13,819 bases of DNA from Bordetella parapertussis (GCA_945897365.1 CAMDFD010000037.1:1-13819); one strand, 5' to 3'; positions 1 to 6,324 are shown, numbered from the stretch's first letter. The notes: generated from the letters alone by a model not told the origin. Made by a program: numbers and translations.

Positions 1-68
1 TTTGCTTTTGTGGGCTTGTAACTGGATGTTTTTAAATGATTGATAGTGCTTTAAATAGTGTGATTGAC

Positions 69-81
69 TATACTGTCAGTA
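69..81 (+). promoter_or_regulatory. Candidate promoter -10 and operator of the first toxin-antitoxin operon
   Basis: A good -10 hexamer, TATACT, lies at 69-74 and overlaps a short perfect palindrome, TACTG-T-CAGTA, at 71-81, just upstream of the antitoxin start at 102. Phd/YefM antitoxins usually repress their own operon by binding palindromes over the promoter, so this is the natural operator candidate. No good -35 box stands at the right distance; TTGATA at 40-45 is too far. The call rests on position and symmetry only. Confidence 0.3.
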
Positions 82-101
82 ATGCTAAACAGGAATTCAT
101 C

Positions 102-374
102 ATGAGCACAATCTCAGCCAATGACCTTAAAACTAAAGGTGTGAAAGCAATCGAGGAAGCACTCGCCACGCAACCTGAAGTTGCTGTTTCCGTTCGCGGT
201 CAAATTAAGTACATCGTGATGAGCGAAGAACAATACCAATATCTTCGCGAATGCGAACTTGAAGCCGCGCTTGCCGAATCTAAGGCTAATCTCGACGCTG
301 GTCGCTATGTAAAAGAAACGGTTGCCCAACACATTCGTCGCATCAACAAGCTGAATGCAAAGTTGGCAGCATGA
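102..374 (+). CDS. Phd/YefM-family antitoxin (first toxin-antitoxin module)
   Basis: This 90-residue protein is a type II antitoxin of the Phd/YefM family. It should bind and neutralise the toxin encoded just downstream and repress the operon with its N-terminal DNA-binding fold. The N-terminus MSTISANDLKTKG and the stretch VRGQIKYIVMSEEQYQYLRE are the usual Phd/YefM pattern; the C-terminal part, rich in Lys, Arg and Ala, would wrap the toxin. I chose the ATG at 102, not an upstream in-frame start at 36, because AGGA at 91-94 is well spaced from it and the protein then begins as family members do. Its last four bases (ATGA, 371-374) overlap the toxin start, which implies translational coupling. 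The family is clear; the exact subfamily is not. Confidence 0.85.
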   Translation: MSTISANDLKTKGVKAIEEALATQPEVAVSVRGQIKYIVMSEEQYQYLRECELEAALAESKANLDAGRYVKETVAQHIRRINKLNAKLAA

Positions 375-646
375 GCTGGCAGTTAATTTTTACAGAGCAA
401 TACAACCGCAAGGCTGCCAAATTCGTTAAGCAACACCCAAAAGCACTGACTCAGTACACCAAGACTCTTGAACTGCTAACGGTAAACCCTCATCACCCTT
501 CCCTTCGACTACATAGCCTCAAAGGAAAGCTCGCCGGTCTGCATAGTGTCTCAATCAATCTGAAGTACAGGATTACGCTTGAACTTATCATTACTGAGAA
601 TGAAATCATTCCAATCAACGTTGGGGATCATGACGAGGTTTACTAA
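371..646 (+). CDS. RelE/ParE-superfamily toxin (YafQ/RelE-like)
   Basis: This 91-residue protein is a small basic toxin of the RelE/ParE superfamily, paired with the antitoxin that it overlaps by 4 bp. Members with this pattern (LHSLKGKLAG at about 47-56, SINLKYRITLE at 61-71, and a C-terminal NVGDHDEVY) are usually annotated as YafQ/RelE-like ribosome-dependent mRNA endonucleases. Lys51, Lys53, Arg67, His87 and the terminal Tyr91 are candidate active-site residues by analogy. The length is normal and no damage is visible, so the module looks intact. ParE-type gyrase poisons share the fold, so RNase activity is inferred from family resemblance. It is transcribed with the antitoxin, and a strong terminator follows at 713. 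Confidence 0.85.
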   Translation: MSWQLIFTEQYNRKAAKFVKQHPKALTQYTKTLELLTVNPHHPSLRLHSLKGKLAGLHSVSINLKYRITLELIITENEIIPINVGDHDEVY

Positions 647-654
647 TGGATGGC

Positions 655-706
655 GAACAGGATCGAATATCCTCAGGCCTTGGTCGATTCCGCCCCGGGC
701 CACCAA
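655..706 (+). repeat. tRNA-3'-end-like repeat, copy A
   Basis: This stretch matches a second stretch at 3896-3948: 27 of the last 32 bases agree, and a shared GATCGAA and ATCCTC lie before them. It ends like a tRNA: a T-loop-like GGTCGATTCCG, then CCGCC, a possible acceptor strand CCGGGCC, a discriminator A and CCA at 703-705. No matching tRNA body precedes it, because the first toxin gene ends at 646. It is best read as a tRNA 3' remnant or an attachment-site-like duplication. A rho-independent terminator follows within 10 bases, as after many tRNA genes. Confidence 0.6.
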
Positions 707-712
707 ACTTAA

Positions 713-747
713 ATAATGCCCTGCTTCGAGCGGGGCATTATCTTTTT
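713..747 (+). terminator. Rho-independent terminator after the first toxin-antitoxin module
   Basis: ATAATGCCC at 713-721 pairs perfectly with GGGCATTAT at 733-741. Three inner pairs (TGC with GCG, one a wobble) extend the stem around a TTCGA loop, and CTTTTT follows. It would end transcription of the first toxin-antitoxin operon and insulate the second one, whose promoter starts at 771. The stem is symmetrical, but the T tract on the plus side gives the direction. Confidence 0.85.
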
Positions 748-770
748 GAGCAGGAAGATGAGATGGTTAC

Positions 771-804
771 TTGACAATACGTACGCTTTTCCGTACCGTA
801 TCAA
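771..804 (+). promoter_or_regulatory. Promoter and operator of the second toxin-antitoxin operon
   Basis: A perfect -35 box TTGACA (771-776), a 17-base spacer and a -10 box TACCGT (794-799) lie 20-50 bases before the antitoxin start at 819. The spacer and -10 carry an imperfect inverted repeat: TACGTACG at 778-785 faces CGTACCGTA at 792-800, with one extra base. This is what is expected for YefM-type autorepression, where antitoxin and toxin-antitoxin complex bind over the promoter. Promoter and symmetry are seen directly; the binding is inferred. Confidence 0.65.
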
Positions 805-818
805 AAAGCGATGAAATT

Positions 819-1061
819 ATGACCACATTAACCGCAAGCGAAGCTCGAGCAGGGCTCTACCGTTTGATTGATCAAGCGGCAGAGTCACACAAGCCAATAG
901 TCATTTCTGGTAAGCGGGCAAATGCTGTCTTGGTTTCTGAAGAAGATTGGAGCGCCATTCAGGAAACGCTATATTTATTGGCAGTTCCAGGGATGCGTGA
1001 GTCGATTAAAGACGCTATGGCCGAGCCTTTAGTCAAGAGCAAAAGGACATTGAAGTGGTAA
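819..1061 (+). CDS. YefM-family antitoxin (second module)
   Basis: This 80-residue protein is a YefM/Phd antitoxin, very typical in sequence: MTTLTASEARAGLYRLIDQA at the start, then KPIVISGKRANAVLVSEEDW at residues 25-44 and LYLLAVPGMRESI around 51-63. It should neutralise the Txe/YoeB toxin encoded next and repress its own promoter. The ATG at 819 is chosen because family proteins start at MTTLTASEAR; an in-frame TTG at 771 lies inside the -35 box. The Shine-Dalgarno match is weak. The last 7 bases overlap the toxin gene. It is unlike the first antitoxin beyond the shared fold, so the two modules are probably independent acquisitions and not a duplication. Confidence 0.93.
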   Translation: MTTLTASEARAGLYRLIDQAAESHKPIVISGKRANAVLVSEEDWSAIQETLYLLAVPGMRESIKDAMAEPLVKSKRTLKW

Positions 1062-1321
1062 CTTGGAATCTAGTCTATTCCAAGTTTGCCCTTAAAGACG
1101 CTAAAAACCTTTCTGCCGCCGGGCTAAAAGATAAAGCACTGGCCTTGCTGGATAAATTAGAAGTGGATCCGTTTCAAAATCCGCCCCCAGATGAAAAGCG
1201 GGTGGGAGATTTAAAGGGCGCTTATTCTCGCAGAATCAATATTCAACATCGCTTGGTTTATGAAGTTTTCCGCAAAGTCAAGACGGTACGTATTTTAAGA
1301 ATGTGGACGCATTACGAATAA
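1055..1321 (+). CDS. Txe/YoeB-family toxin
   Basis: This 88-residue protein is a toxin of the Txe/YoeB family, which cleaves mRNA at the ribosome when freed from its antitoxin. The hallmark segment AYSRRINIQHRLVYEV spans residues 56-71 and the protein ends in MWTHYE, as many family members do. Glu47, Arg66 and His86 sit where the catalytic Glu, Arg and His of E. coli YoeB would align. The start is a GTG at 1055, overlapping the antitoxin gene by 7 bases, with AGGA at 1043-1046 as ribosome site. No damage is seen. Expression should depend on the promoter at 771 and on coupling to the antitoxin gene. Confidence 0.93.
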   Translation: MVTWNLVYSKFALKDAKNLSAAGLKDKALALLDKLEVDPFQNPPPDEKRVGDLKGAYSRRINIQHRLVYEVFRKVKTVRILRMWTHYE

Positions 1322-1394
1322 TGCTAAAAAAACTGGAGTTCGTTTGAAAACCACCTTGCCCTAAAAAGCCTTTCACCACATTTAAATTTTTGCA

Positions 1395-1721
1395 ATGGCT
1401 GAAACAGCGCTTGGTTACTCACGTGAAGATAATACTCACAAACTCATCACATGGTTGACTCAGATAGCCAACGACATGCCCGATATCATCAGCATAGAAA
1501 TACTCATTGCTGACCCGTTTGATGAGAGTGCTGGAAATTTAATTTTGAAAGTGATTTATGCCAATCCGAAAGGTCTTGAGCGCGTTCGCGCCGATACTGA
1601 GCACAAACATTTTTATCACATGGGGTTGCGCTGCAAAACGGTTTCTCGCAATACCTTGACCAACGCAAATCGAGTCAGGCCGTGGGAAGTCTTTGCGGAT
1701 TTGGCAATCTCTAGCAACTGA
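1395..1721 (+). CDS. Small protein of unknown function
   Basis: This open frame encodes 108 residues that I do not recognise. It is soluble-looking and mixed in charge, with no signal peptide, membrane segment or known motif; a basic stretch rich in His and Arg (RVRADTEHKHFYHMGLRCK) lies at about residues 63-81. An in-frame stop at 1383 leaves ATG 1395 as the only sensible start, and no Shine-Dalgarno sequence precedes it. It lies 73 bases after the YoeB-type toxin on the same strand, so it could be a downstream passenger of that operon. It converges on the cytochrome gene with only 19 bases between. It may be a real small gene or the end of a decayed one. Confidence 0.4.
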   Translation: MAETALGYSREDNTHKLITWLTQIANDMPDIISIEILIADPFDESAGNLILKVIYANPKGLERVRADTEHKHFYHMGLRCKTVSRNTLTNANRVRPWEVFADLAISSN

Positions 1722-1740
1722 TCCCTATTTAATTTTTTAA

Positions 1741-2520
1741 TCACTTAGGCAGACTCTTAAATGCGGGACGTGGCTGATGAACAAAAAACGCTGCGATGTC
1801 GACTGCTTCCTGCTCAGTGAGCGAATTTTCAAGACCCTCGGGCATGTTGTAGCGAACAAACGCAGCGGCAGTAAATATTCGAGCCATACCTGCGCCATCG
1901 TTAAAGGATTCATTACCCCAAAGTGGAGGAAAAATATAAGCACCTGTCGGAAGCTTCAGGCCTGCCCCTTCAGCGCCATGACAACTCGCGCACTTTTGGG
2001 CATAGGACACTTTACCCCTCGCACTATCTGGAATGAGTTTCACATCAATCGCCTCATAACCGCGACCTTTTACGCTTTGGCCCGTTGGAACACCCGTCGA
2101 CAACCATTGAATGTAGGCCAGCATACTAATCATTTCTTCTGAGGTGTAGGACAAAGGGCGGCCATTCATTGACCGCTCAAAGCAATCATTAATTCTTTGA
2201 GATAACGAAACCACTTTGCCATCTCTCAAATTAAACTCAGGGAATACCCCCCATAAACCTACGAAAGGTGCAGCTTTAGGAACAGTCCCAGCATTGAGAT
2301 GGCAGCTTGAACAGTTCAGGGCATTGCCAACATTGTTGGGAAGGAGCATTTGAGTTTGATTCATGAGCTTCTTACCTTGTTGGATGGCAACACCTAGTGC
2401 ACCACCGGGCATGCTTGACTCAAGTGGCACCTTAAAGTCTGCCAGATTTGCCTGAGCGCCTGCATAACCAATAGGGCCAAGCAAGCTCAGGCAACAAAAA
2501 AAACGAATTATGCGTGTCAT
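1741..2520 (-). CDS. tsdA: Periplasmic diheme cytochrome c, TsdA-like (probable thiosulfate dehydrogenase)
   Basis: This 259-residue exported protein has two c-type heme sites, CSSCH at residues 70-74 and CASCH at 177-181, after a signal peptide ending near GAQA (residues 21-24). Around them the sequence follows the TsdA family, which oxidises thiosulfate to tetrathionate in the periplasm: GLWGVFPEF at 88-96, RINDCFERSMNG at 109-120 with Cys113 as the likely unusual axial ligand of heme 1, and LTEQEAVDIAAFFVHQPRPAF near the C-terminus. Met226, 45 residues after His181, is the likely ligand of heme 2. I chose ATG 2520, not the in-frame start at 2550, because AAGGGGA precedes it at normal spacing and the signal peptide begins there. 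No electron acceptor partner (TsdB) is adjacent. SoxA/SoxD-type or generic diheme cytochromes are the alternatives. Confidence 0.75.
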   Translation of the reverse strand: MTRIIRFFCCLSLLGPIGYAGAQANLADFKVPLESSMPGGALGVAIQQGKKLMNQTQMLLPNNVGNALNCSSCHLNAGTVPKAAPFVGLWGVFPEFNLRDGKVVSLSQRINDCFERSMNGRPLSYTSEEMISMLAYIQWLSTGVPTGQSVKGRGYEAIDVKLIPDSARGKVSYAQKCASCHGAEGAGLKLPTGAYIFPPLWGNESFNDGAGMARIFTAAAFVRYNMPEGLENSLTEQEAVDIAAFFVHQPRPAFKSLPK

Positions 2521-2845
2521 GAAAACGTCCCCTTCTCGAATTGCTAACAATGTACAATTTTTTCAAGCGAAACTTTTTTATCAGTACAACAAGCTTTCAT
2601 AAAACATACAGCGCGCTCTGGGCTGTCAAGCTGATGAGACCGCAGCACGCGCAGCGCTCGCGGCTTAGAGCATCGGATGAAATCCAACTGATTACGATAA
2701 TTTTCAATATGAAGTGCAATGCAGCCATAACCAATGCAGTTGCAATGCCCTTTTAAAAAAATGCAACTTACAGCGTCTAGTAATGAGAATTTCATGTGCG
2801 ACTGTCGTGTTAATGGTAATGACCTACACACACTGGCTCACAGGC
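2521..2845. other. Intergenic stretch between cytochrome and amidohydrolase genes
   Basis: About 325 bases with no convincing gene. The cytochrome-proximal part holds the ribosome site and the likely promoter of the cytochrome. The middle has a short GC-rich patch (2640-2665), and 2700-2770 repeats TGCAATGC/AATGCAG words with a weak hairpin (GTTGCA...TGCAAC) around a TTTTAAAAAAA centre. I see no strong terminator for the amidohydrolase that ends here. Confidence 0.5.
2601..2629 (-). promoter_or_regulatory. Candidate sigma-70 promoter of the cytochrome gene
   Basis: Read on the minus strand, a perfect -35 box TTGACA (2629-2624) is followed after 15 bases by TATGTT (2608-2603), or after 17 bases by TGTTTT. 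It points at the cytochrome start about 80 bases downstream. The -35 is strong and the -10 only fair, so an activator may be needed. Confidence 0.45.
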
Positions 2846-3829
2846 TCACCAGCCGTATAGGGTCTCTACCGTTTTATAGGCTAACCACTCTTGCGCAGAT
2901 GGGGAGACCTGATCAAGCAAAACTCGAAATCTTTTGATTCTAGTTTCCCAAGCTTTATTCCACCCTTGTGCTTCATTCACATCTGAACCGATGTAAAGCC
3001 TGTCGGGGAACTTTTCTATTACACGCAACCAATCAGCTTTGATCACGCCACCCGATTCGAACTGAAACGTCCACTCGCCTGCTCTAGGCCAAAAGCTCCC
3101 ATAACGGCCGGTATCTGTCATATTTCCCAAATCGCAATAAAGATTAGAGTGGCTTGACAGCCATTCATAAACTGTCTGTGGATTGGATCTACCGCACCCA
3201 TGAGCCCAAACAATCTTAGCTGCTGGGTACCGAGCTAACATATCTAGCACGTCACGAACTACGTGATCTTCACCCTCAGCATGAATGATTAAAGGTCGTC
3301 GCGTTCGATTCGAAAGTTCTATCAAACTCTCAAAGACTTTTGACTTTATTGGATAGTCATTTTCACCAAAGCCTTTTCCATGATAATCATAGTGGCGAAT
3401 AATGAGCTCGCCCATCCCTTTACGCCTACCACTGATTAGCTCTTCTTCCGCGTATTTTAGCCAATCCAACCATGCACCACTCGGATTCGTCCAAAATCGC
3501 ACTGGTATATTTACGTTATGCAACATTTCCAATTGCAACCCTAAAAGGACATAACCAATATCAACATTTTTCTCAGCGAATTTTCTCGCTTGCTTTTCTG
3601 TTATTCCAATATCATTCCCTGCTTTAAATTCACGTGGAAAAATAACTGCTTTAGTGACAGTTTGATTTTTGAATTTTTCTCTAATTACCTCTGGATCAGA
3701 AAAATAAGATAGGTGTAAGTGACCATCAATAAGAGGGCCCGAATAAGCTTGCGCGTTATTACTAGCCACAAACAACAGTCCAACAATAAGTTGAAATGCG
3801 ATTTGAATTGCCACAGATTTTATAAACAT
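2846..3829 (-). CDS. Secreted amidohydrolase-2 family metal-dependent hydrolase
   Basis: This 327-residue protein looks like a TIM-barrel metal hydrolase of the amidohydrolase-2 family (decarboxylases and hydrolases), preceded by an N-terminal signal sequence (hydrophobic core at residues 7-22, likely cleavage after NAQA at 28). The metal-site motifs appear in order: DGHLH at 35-39 (His37, His39), IIHAEGE at 181-187 (His183), VWAHGCG at 207-213 (His210) and IGSDVNEA at 280-287 (Asp283). The length fits the family. The substrate cannot be read from the sequence. Export is less usual for this superfamily and suggests a periplasmic or lipid-anchored substrate. The gene lies upstream of the cytochrome on the same strand, but the 325-base gap with its own promoter argues against tight co-transcription. 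Confidence 0.8.
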   Translation of the reverse strand: MFIKSVAIQIAFQLIVGLLFVASNNAQAYSGPLIDGHLHLSYFSDPEVIREKFKNQTVTKAVIFPREFKAGNDIGITEKQARKFAEKNVDIGYVLLGLQLEMLHNVNIPVRFWTNPSGAWLDWLKYAEEELISGRRKGMGELIIRHYDYHGKGFGENDYPIKSKVFESLIELSNRTRRPLIIHAEGEDHVVRDVLDMLARYPAAKIVWAHGCGRSNPQTVYEWLSSHSNLYCDLGNMTDTGRYGSFWPRAGEWTFQFESGGVIKADWLRVIEKFPDRLYIGSDVNEAQGWNKAWETRIKRFRVLLDQVSPSAQEWLAYKTVETLYGW

Positions 3830-3895
3830 TCGTTGGTCTCTGATCTCAAAATAGCCATTGCACCGACAGCTTCAGCGCCCAGTTAAGGGACTGTT

Positions 3896-3948
3896 GAACG
3901 ATCGATCGAAATCCTCAAGCTTTGGTCGATTACGCCTTGGGCCACCAA
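3896..3948 (+). repeat. tRNA-3'-end-like repeat, copy B
   Basis: Second copy of the sequence at 655-706, in the same orientation, with 5 differences in the last 32 bases. It again ends in GGGCCACCA (CCA at 3945-3947) and again has a terminator a few bases later. No full tRNA can be folded from the 80 bases before it. Together the two copies bracket about 3.2 kb holding the YoeB-type module, the small gene, the cytochrome and the amidohydrolase. Confidence 0.6.
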
Positions 3949-3956
3949 GTAGCACC

Positions 3957-3984
3957 ATAGCCCACTTTTTGGGCTATTTTTATT
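3957..3984 (+). terminator. Rho-independent terminator after tRNA-like repeat B
   Basis: ATAGCCCA (3957-3964) and TGGGCTAT (3970-3977) form a perfect 8-bp stem around CTTTT, followed by TTTTATT. No plus-strand gene ends just upstream; the only thing that it could serve is the tRNA-like remnant 9 bases before. This supports the idea that a tRNA gene once ended here. Confidence 0.75.
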
Positions 3985-4206
3985 AGAAGTTATGATGGTG
4001 TCTCTGCCTTACTTTTAACTTAGTAGATCACTTTCCACAGATTCAATCCGTCAATCACATCTAACTGAAATACAAAAAGATGGCCACATTCAAAAGAAGA
4101 TCGAAAATTAAACGATAGACGTCACCATCTTCTCTCCAAAGAAGCTCAGCACCATGCTGGACTGAGCATGCTTGCCTGAATTGGTGTAGTATTTCTATCA
4201 ACAGTT

Positions 4207-4231
4207 GGCTCGGTCGCTCATTCGGTAGAGC
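4207..4231 (+). other. tRNA-5'-half-like fragment (acceptor strand plus D-arm)
   Basis: GGCTCGG (4207-4213), then T and C, then a perfect D-arm GCTC-ATTCGGTA-GAGC (4216-4231), in the spacing of a bacterial tRNA 5' end. The next 40 bases do not fold into an anticodon arm and no T-arm follows, so it is not a working tRNA. Its acceptor strand GGCTCGG can pair over all 7 positions (one G-U) with CCGGGCC of the 3'-like repeat at 655-706. This may be a remnant of the same tRNA gene family; chance is possible for so short a match. Confidence 0.35.
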
Positions 4232-4421
4232 TGAGAATAGAAAAGCTAGAACAGAGGACTCGAACAGTTCTTCACATTGGGTCTAAGCTGGATGTAAACC
4301 TACGCCCTACAAGCACCAAATCTCACGATTCCAAGCGGCTCTAATATTTCACGAATGGCCTCCGCAGCGTCGTTTTGGCAGAATGCAGCGGAACTTATCT
4401 GAACAACGTATTTTCAGAGAT

Positions 4422-4435
4422 TCAATATATATTGA
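4422..4435. promoter_or_regulatory. Perfect 14-bp palindrome upstream of the lipoprotein gene
   Basis: TCAATATATATTGA reads the same on both strands and lies 70-85 bases before the lipoprotein start. A TTGACC at 4432-4437 overlaps its right edge and could be a -35 box, but the -10 at 17 bases (TGAATT) is poor. It could be an operator for a dimeric regulator; in AT-rich DNA such symmetry also arises by chance. Confidence 0.25.
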
Positions 4436-4504
4436 CCGAAAATAAGTGATTCGTTGAATTTACGATAGAAGCTTATTAAAAATATTAACTGAAATCATCA
4501 AACC

Positions 4505-6250
4505 ATGATGGAGTTTGTCAGTGAAAAAACCATACCGCCATACTTTTTTGTTATTACTGTTGCCGCCCTCCTTGTGGCTTGTGGTGGGGGTGATGGCAGT
4601 GGCGGTGGCTCATCATCCACTTCATCCAATCCTCAGTTAAGTGCTGTTGGCGTTGACCTCACTTCTTTTAAAAATACTTTTGCAGATACGACTAAAGTTA
4701 GCGGAACTGTAGTGAGTAATCTCTCATTGCGTGAGAGATTTATGGCGGGCTTAAAAAACATTGGTTTAATTCCTAGCGCATTTGCACAAAACCTACAAAG
4801 TTGTGACGATAATGTTAAGCCAGTTGGAATTACAAAAAATGAATCTACAGATTCTTATCGGGTGCTTCAGGTAACCTCAAAGGCTGACGATAAACCATGC
4901 TTTACAAGCTCACAAGAAGTAGGTGCTTATATCGCGGCACAGGCCAAGAACCTATATCAAGGCGACAAGAAATGCGATATTGTCCTCATGCCCAAAAAAG
5001 GGGGGAAACTCCACTGTTTTGAGTCTGGTACACCAACTTCATTAAAAGAGAACTCTGGACAGCCCCTATACAAATTTAATCAAGCATTTGCTGGTATTTC
5101 GAGCTTGAAGGCCTTGGGTGGAAAAATTACGCAGAACGGCAAGTATTTTTTTGTAGCATTCAGCGATGATTACAGCTCTTCAAATGGATATCACGGAGTC
5201 TATCGAATTGATTTGTCTGGCGAGGAGCCTGTTGGTCAACTGGCTTACCTTAAATTGGCGACAAATCCTAATAACTTGTCTTTCGATGGTTTTCAGCAAC
5301 TAGAGAATGGTGATTTAATCATTTCGCTACGAGATGGCTCACCTCCAGCCGGACAGCAAAGATATTTTACTTATTATGTTGGCGTTAACTCAACCTTTTC
5401 TGGGATCGACAATCAGCAAATCGTACTAATTAATAGTGCTCTCGAGTTTGGATACGACGAAATCAATTCACCAGTATTTAAGTGGGCGAAAGATAACTTA
5501 GCCATTGGGGGAGGACCAATTACCTCTGGTGACTCTCAAAATATCATTTTTTCAGCTTCTCAAGACCCTAGCGATAAATCTTTTTTTATTGTAATTGCTG
5601 TGAATCGATATAAGAACTTTGAAGGAGAATATTTTAATAAATTACTTTTAAAAGGAACGACCGTTGGAAATAATCTTTCATTTGAGGATTATGGCCCTAT
5701 CAGCGTTTCTTTTTTTGGAACGGCTGGAATTAGTGCTGATTTATCAAAAATATATTTTGTAACTGGCGATTCTGGAACAGTAACAAGTTTATTAACCAGG
5801 CCGGCTACTAGGCTGTTGAGTAACGATAGAAATTATTTGCCAGATGAAAACGTGCCCATAAATATTTCAATGCCTACTGGATATGCCCCAACGGTGCTTT
5901 ATGAAACTCAAAACAAGATATTCTTTTCAATAGTGACATCAGATTTCTATGACTCGAACGGATTAATGAATTTAAAACTATACGCTATTGATAAGTTGTC
6001 TGGTGGAGTTGATTGGACTAACCGACCAGGTGATTTTGTGGAAGTTCCTTTAACTGGTTTTACAGGAGATGGATTTCGCGTTACATCAATTGTTCCAAGT
6101 TTAGTTTTGGATAAGATACTTTTTAGGATAACTAGATTATCTGATAACAAAGAATTTAGTTTGGATGTTTCTAGTTCTGGCTTTGAGTTTGTTGAATTGG
6201 GTAACAATACCTCTATTAAATCTACCTTCGCAGTTGTCCCTGGTAGATAA
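4505..6250 (+). CDS. Large lipoprotein of unknown function
   Basis: The frame encodes 581 residues with a lipoprotein signal: a hydrophobic run (PYFFVITVAALLVA, residues 12-25), a lipobox ending at Cys26, then a Gly/Ser-rich tether GGGDGSGGGSSSTSS. It should be lipid-anchored in the envelope. Residues 95-175 hold four Cys that could form disulfides. From about 195 on, recurring beta-rich stretches such as YHGVYRIDLSGEEP and GDLIISLRDG suggest a beta-propeller-like fold, but I recognise no family. The start is uncertain: ATG 4505 has no ribosome site and gives an acidic N-terminus (MMEFVSEK), whereas GGAG at 4510-4513 is spaced 7 bases from GTG 4521, which enters another frame. One extra A in the A6 run at 4524-4529 would join GTG to this frame and give MKKTIPPYFF. 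No neighbour suggests a role. Confidence 0.8.
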   Translation: MMEFVSEKTIPPYFFVITVAALLVACGGGDGSGGGSSSTSSNPQLSAVGVDLTSFKNTFADTTKVSGTVVSNLSLRERFMAGLKNIGLIPSAFAQNLQSCDDNVKPVGITKNESTDSYRVLQVTSKADDKPCFTSSQEVGAYIAAQAKNLYQGDKKCDIVLMPKKGGKLHCFESGTPTSLKENSGQPLYKFNQAFAGISSLKALGGKITQNGKYFFVAFSDDYSSSNGYHGVYRIDLSGEEPVGQLAYLKLATNPNNLSFDGFQQLENGDLIISLRDGSPPAGQQRYFTYYVGVNSTFSGIDNQQIVLINSALEFGYDEINSPVFKWAKDNLAIGGGPITSGDSQNIIFSASQDPSDKSFFIVIAVNRYKNFEGEYFNKLLLKGTTVGNNLSFEDYGPISVSFFGTAGISADLSKIYFVTGDSGTVTSLLTRPATRLLSNDRNYLPDENVPINISMPTGYAPTVLYETQNKIFFSIVTSDFYDSNGLMNLKLYAIDKLSGGVDWTNRPGDFVEVPLTGFTGDGFRVTSIVPSLVLDKILFRITRLSDNKEFSLDVSSSGFEFVELGNNTSIKSTFAVVPGR

Positions 6251-6324
6251 GTTTATATTGCGCTCATATCAAGCCTCGATAGATAGAGTGACCTGTCTGG
6301 TTTTATCGGATCATTTTCATTTAG

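Larger units (their letters stand above)
3985..4504. other. Gene-free stretch before the lipoprotein gene
   Basis: About 520 bases in which I find no credible gene on either strand; every frame is broken by stops. It contains a tRNA-5'-like fragment (4207-4231) and a perfect AT palindrome (4422-4435). The composition and scattered stops look like decayed sequence. Confidence 0.55.

Noticed and set aside
2544..2831. Minus-strand frame of about 95 codons between cytochrome and amidohydrolase
   Set aside because: It has no ribosome site or protein-like pattern and runs through the likely cytochrome promoter.
3896..3948. Intact tRNA gene at the CCA-ending sequence
   Set aside because: The bases upstream do not form acceptor, D and anticodon arms; the T-stem pairs poorly.
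4308..4415. Minus-strand stretch reading DAAEAIREILEPLGIVRFGA, which looks protein-like
   Set aside because: Only about 36 codons long with stops on both sides and no start codon; I cannot match it to a family, so it was kept as possible decayed sequence only.
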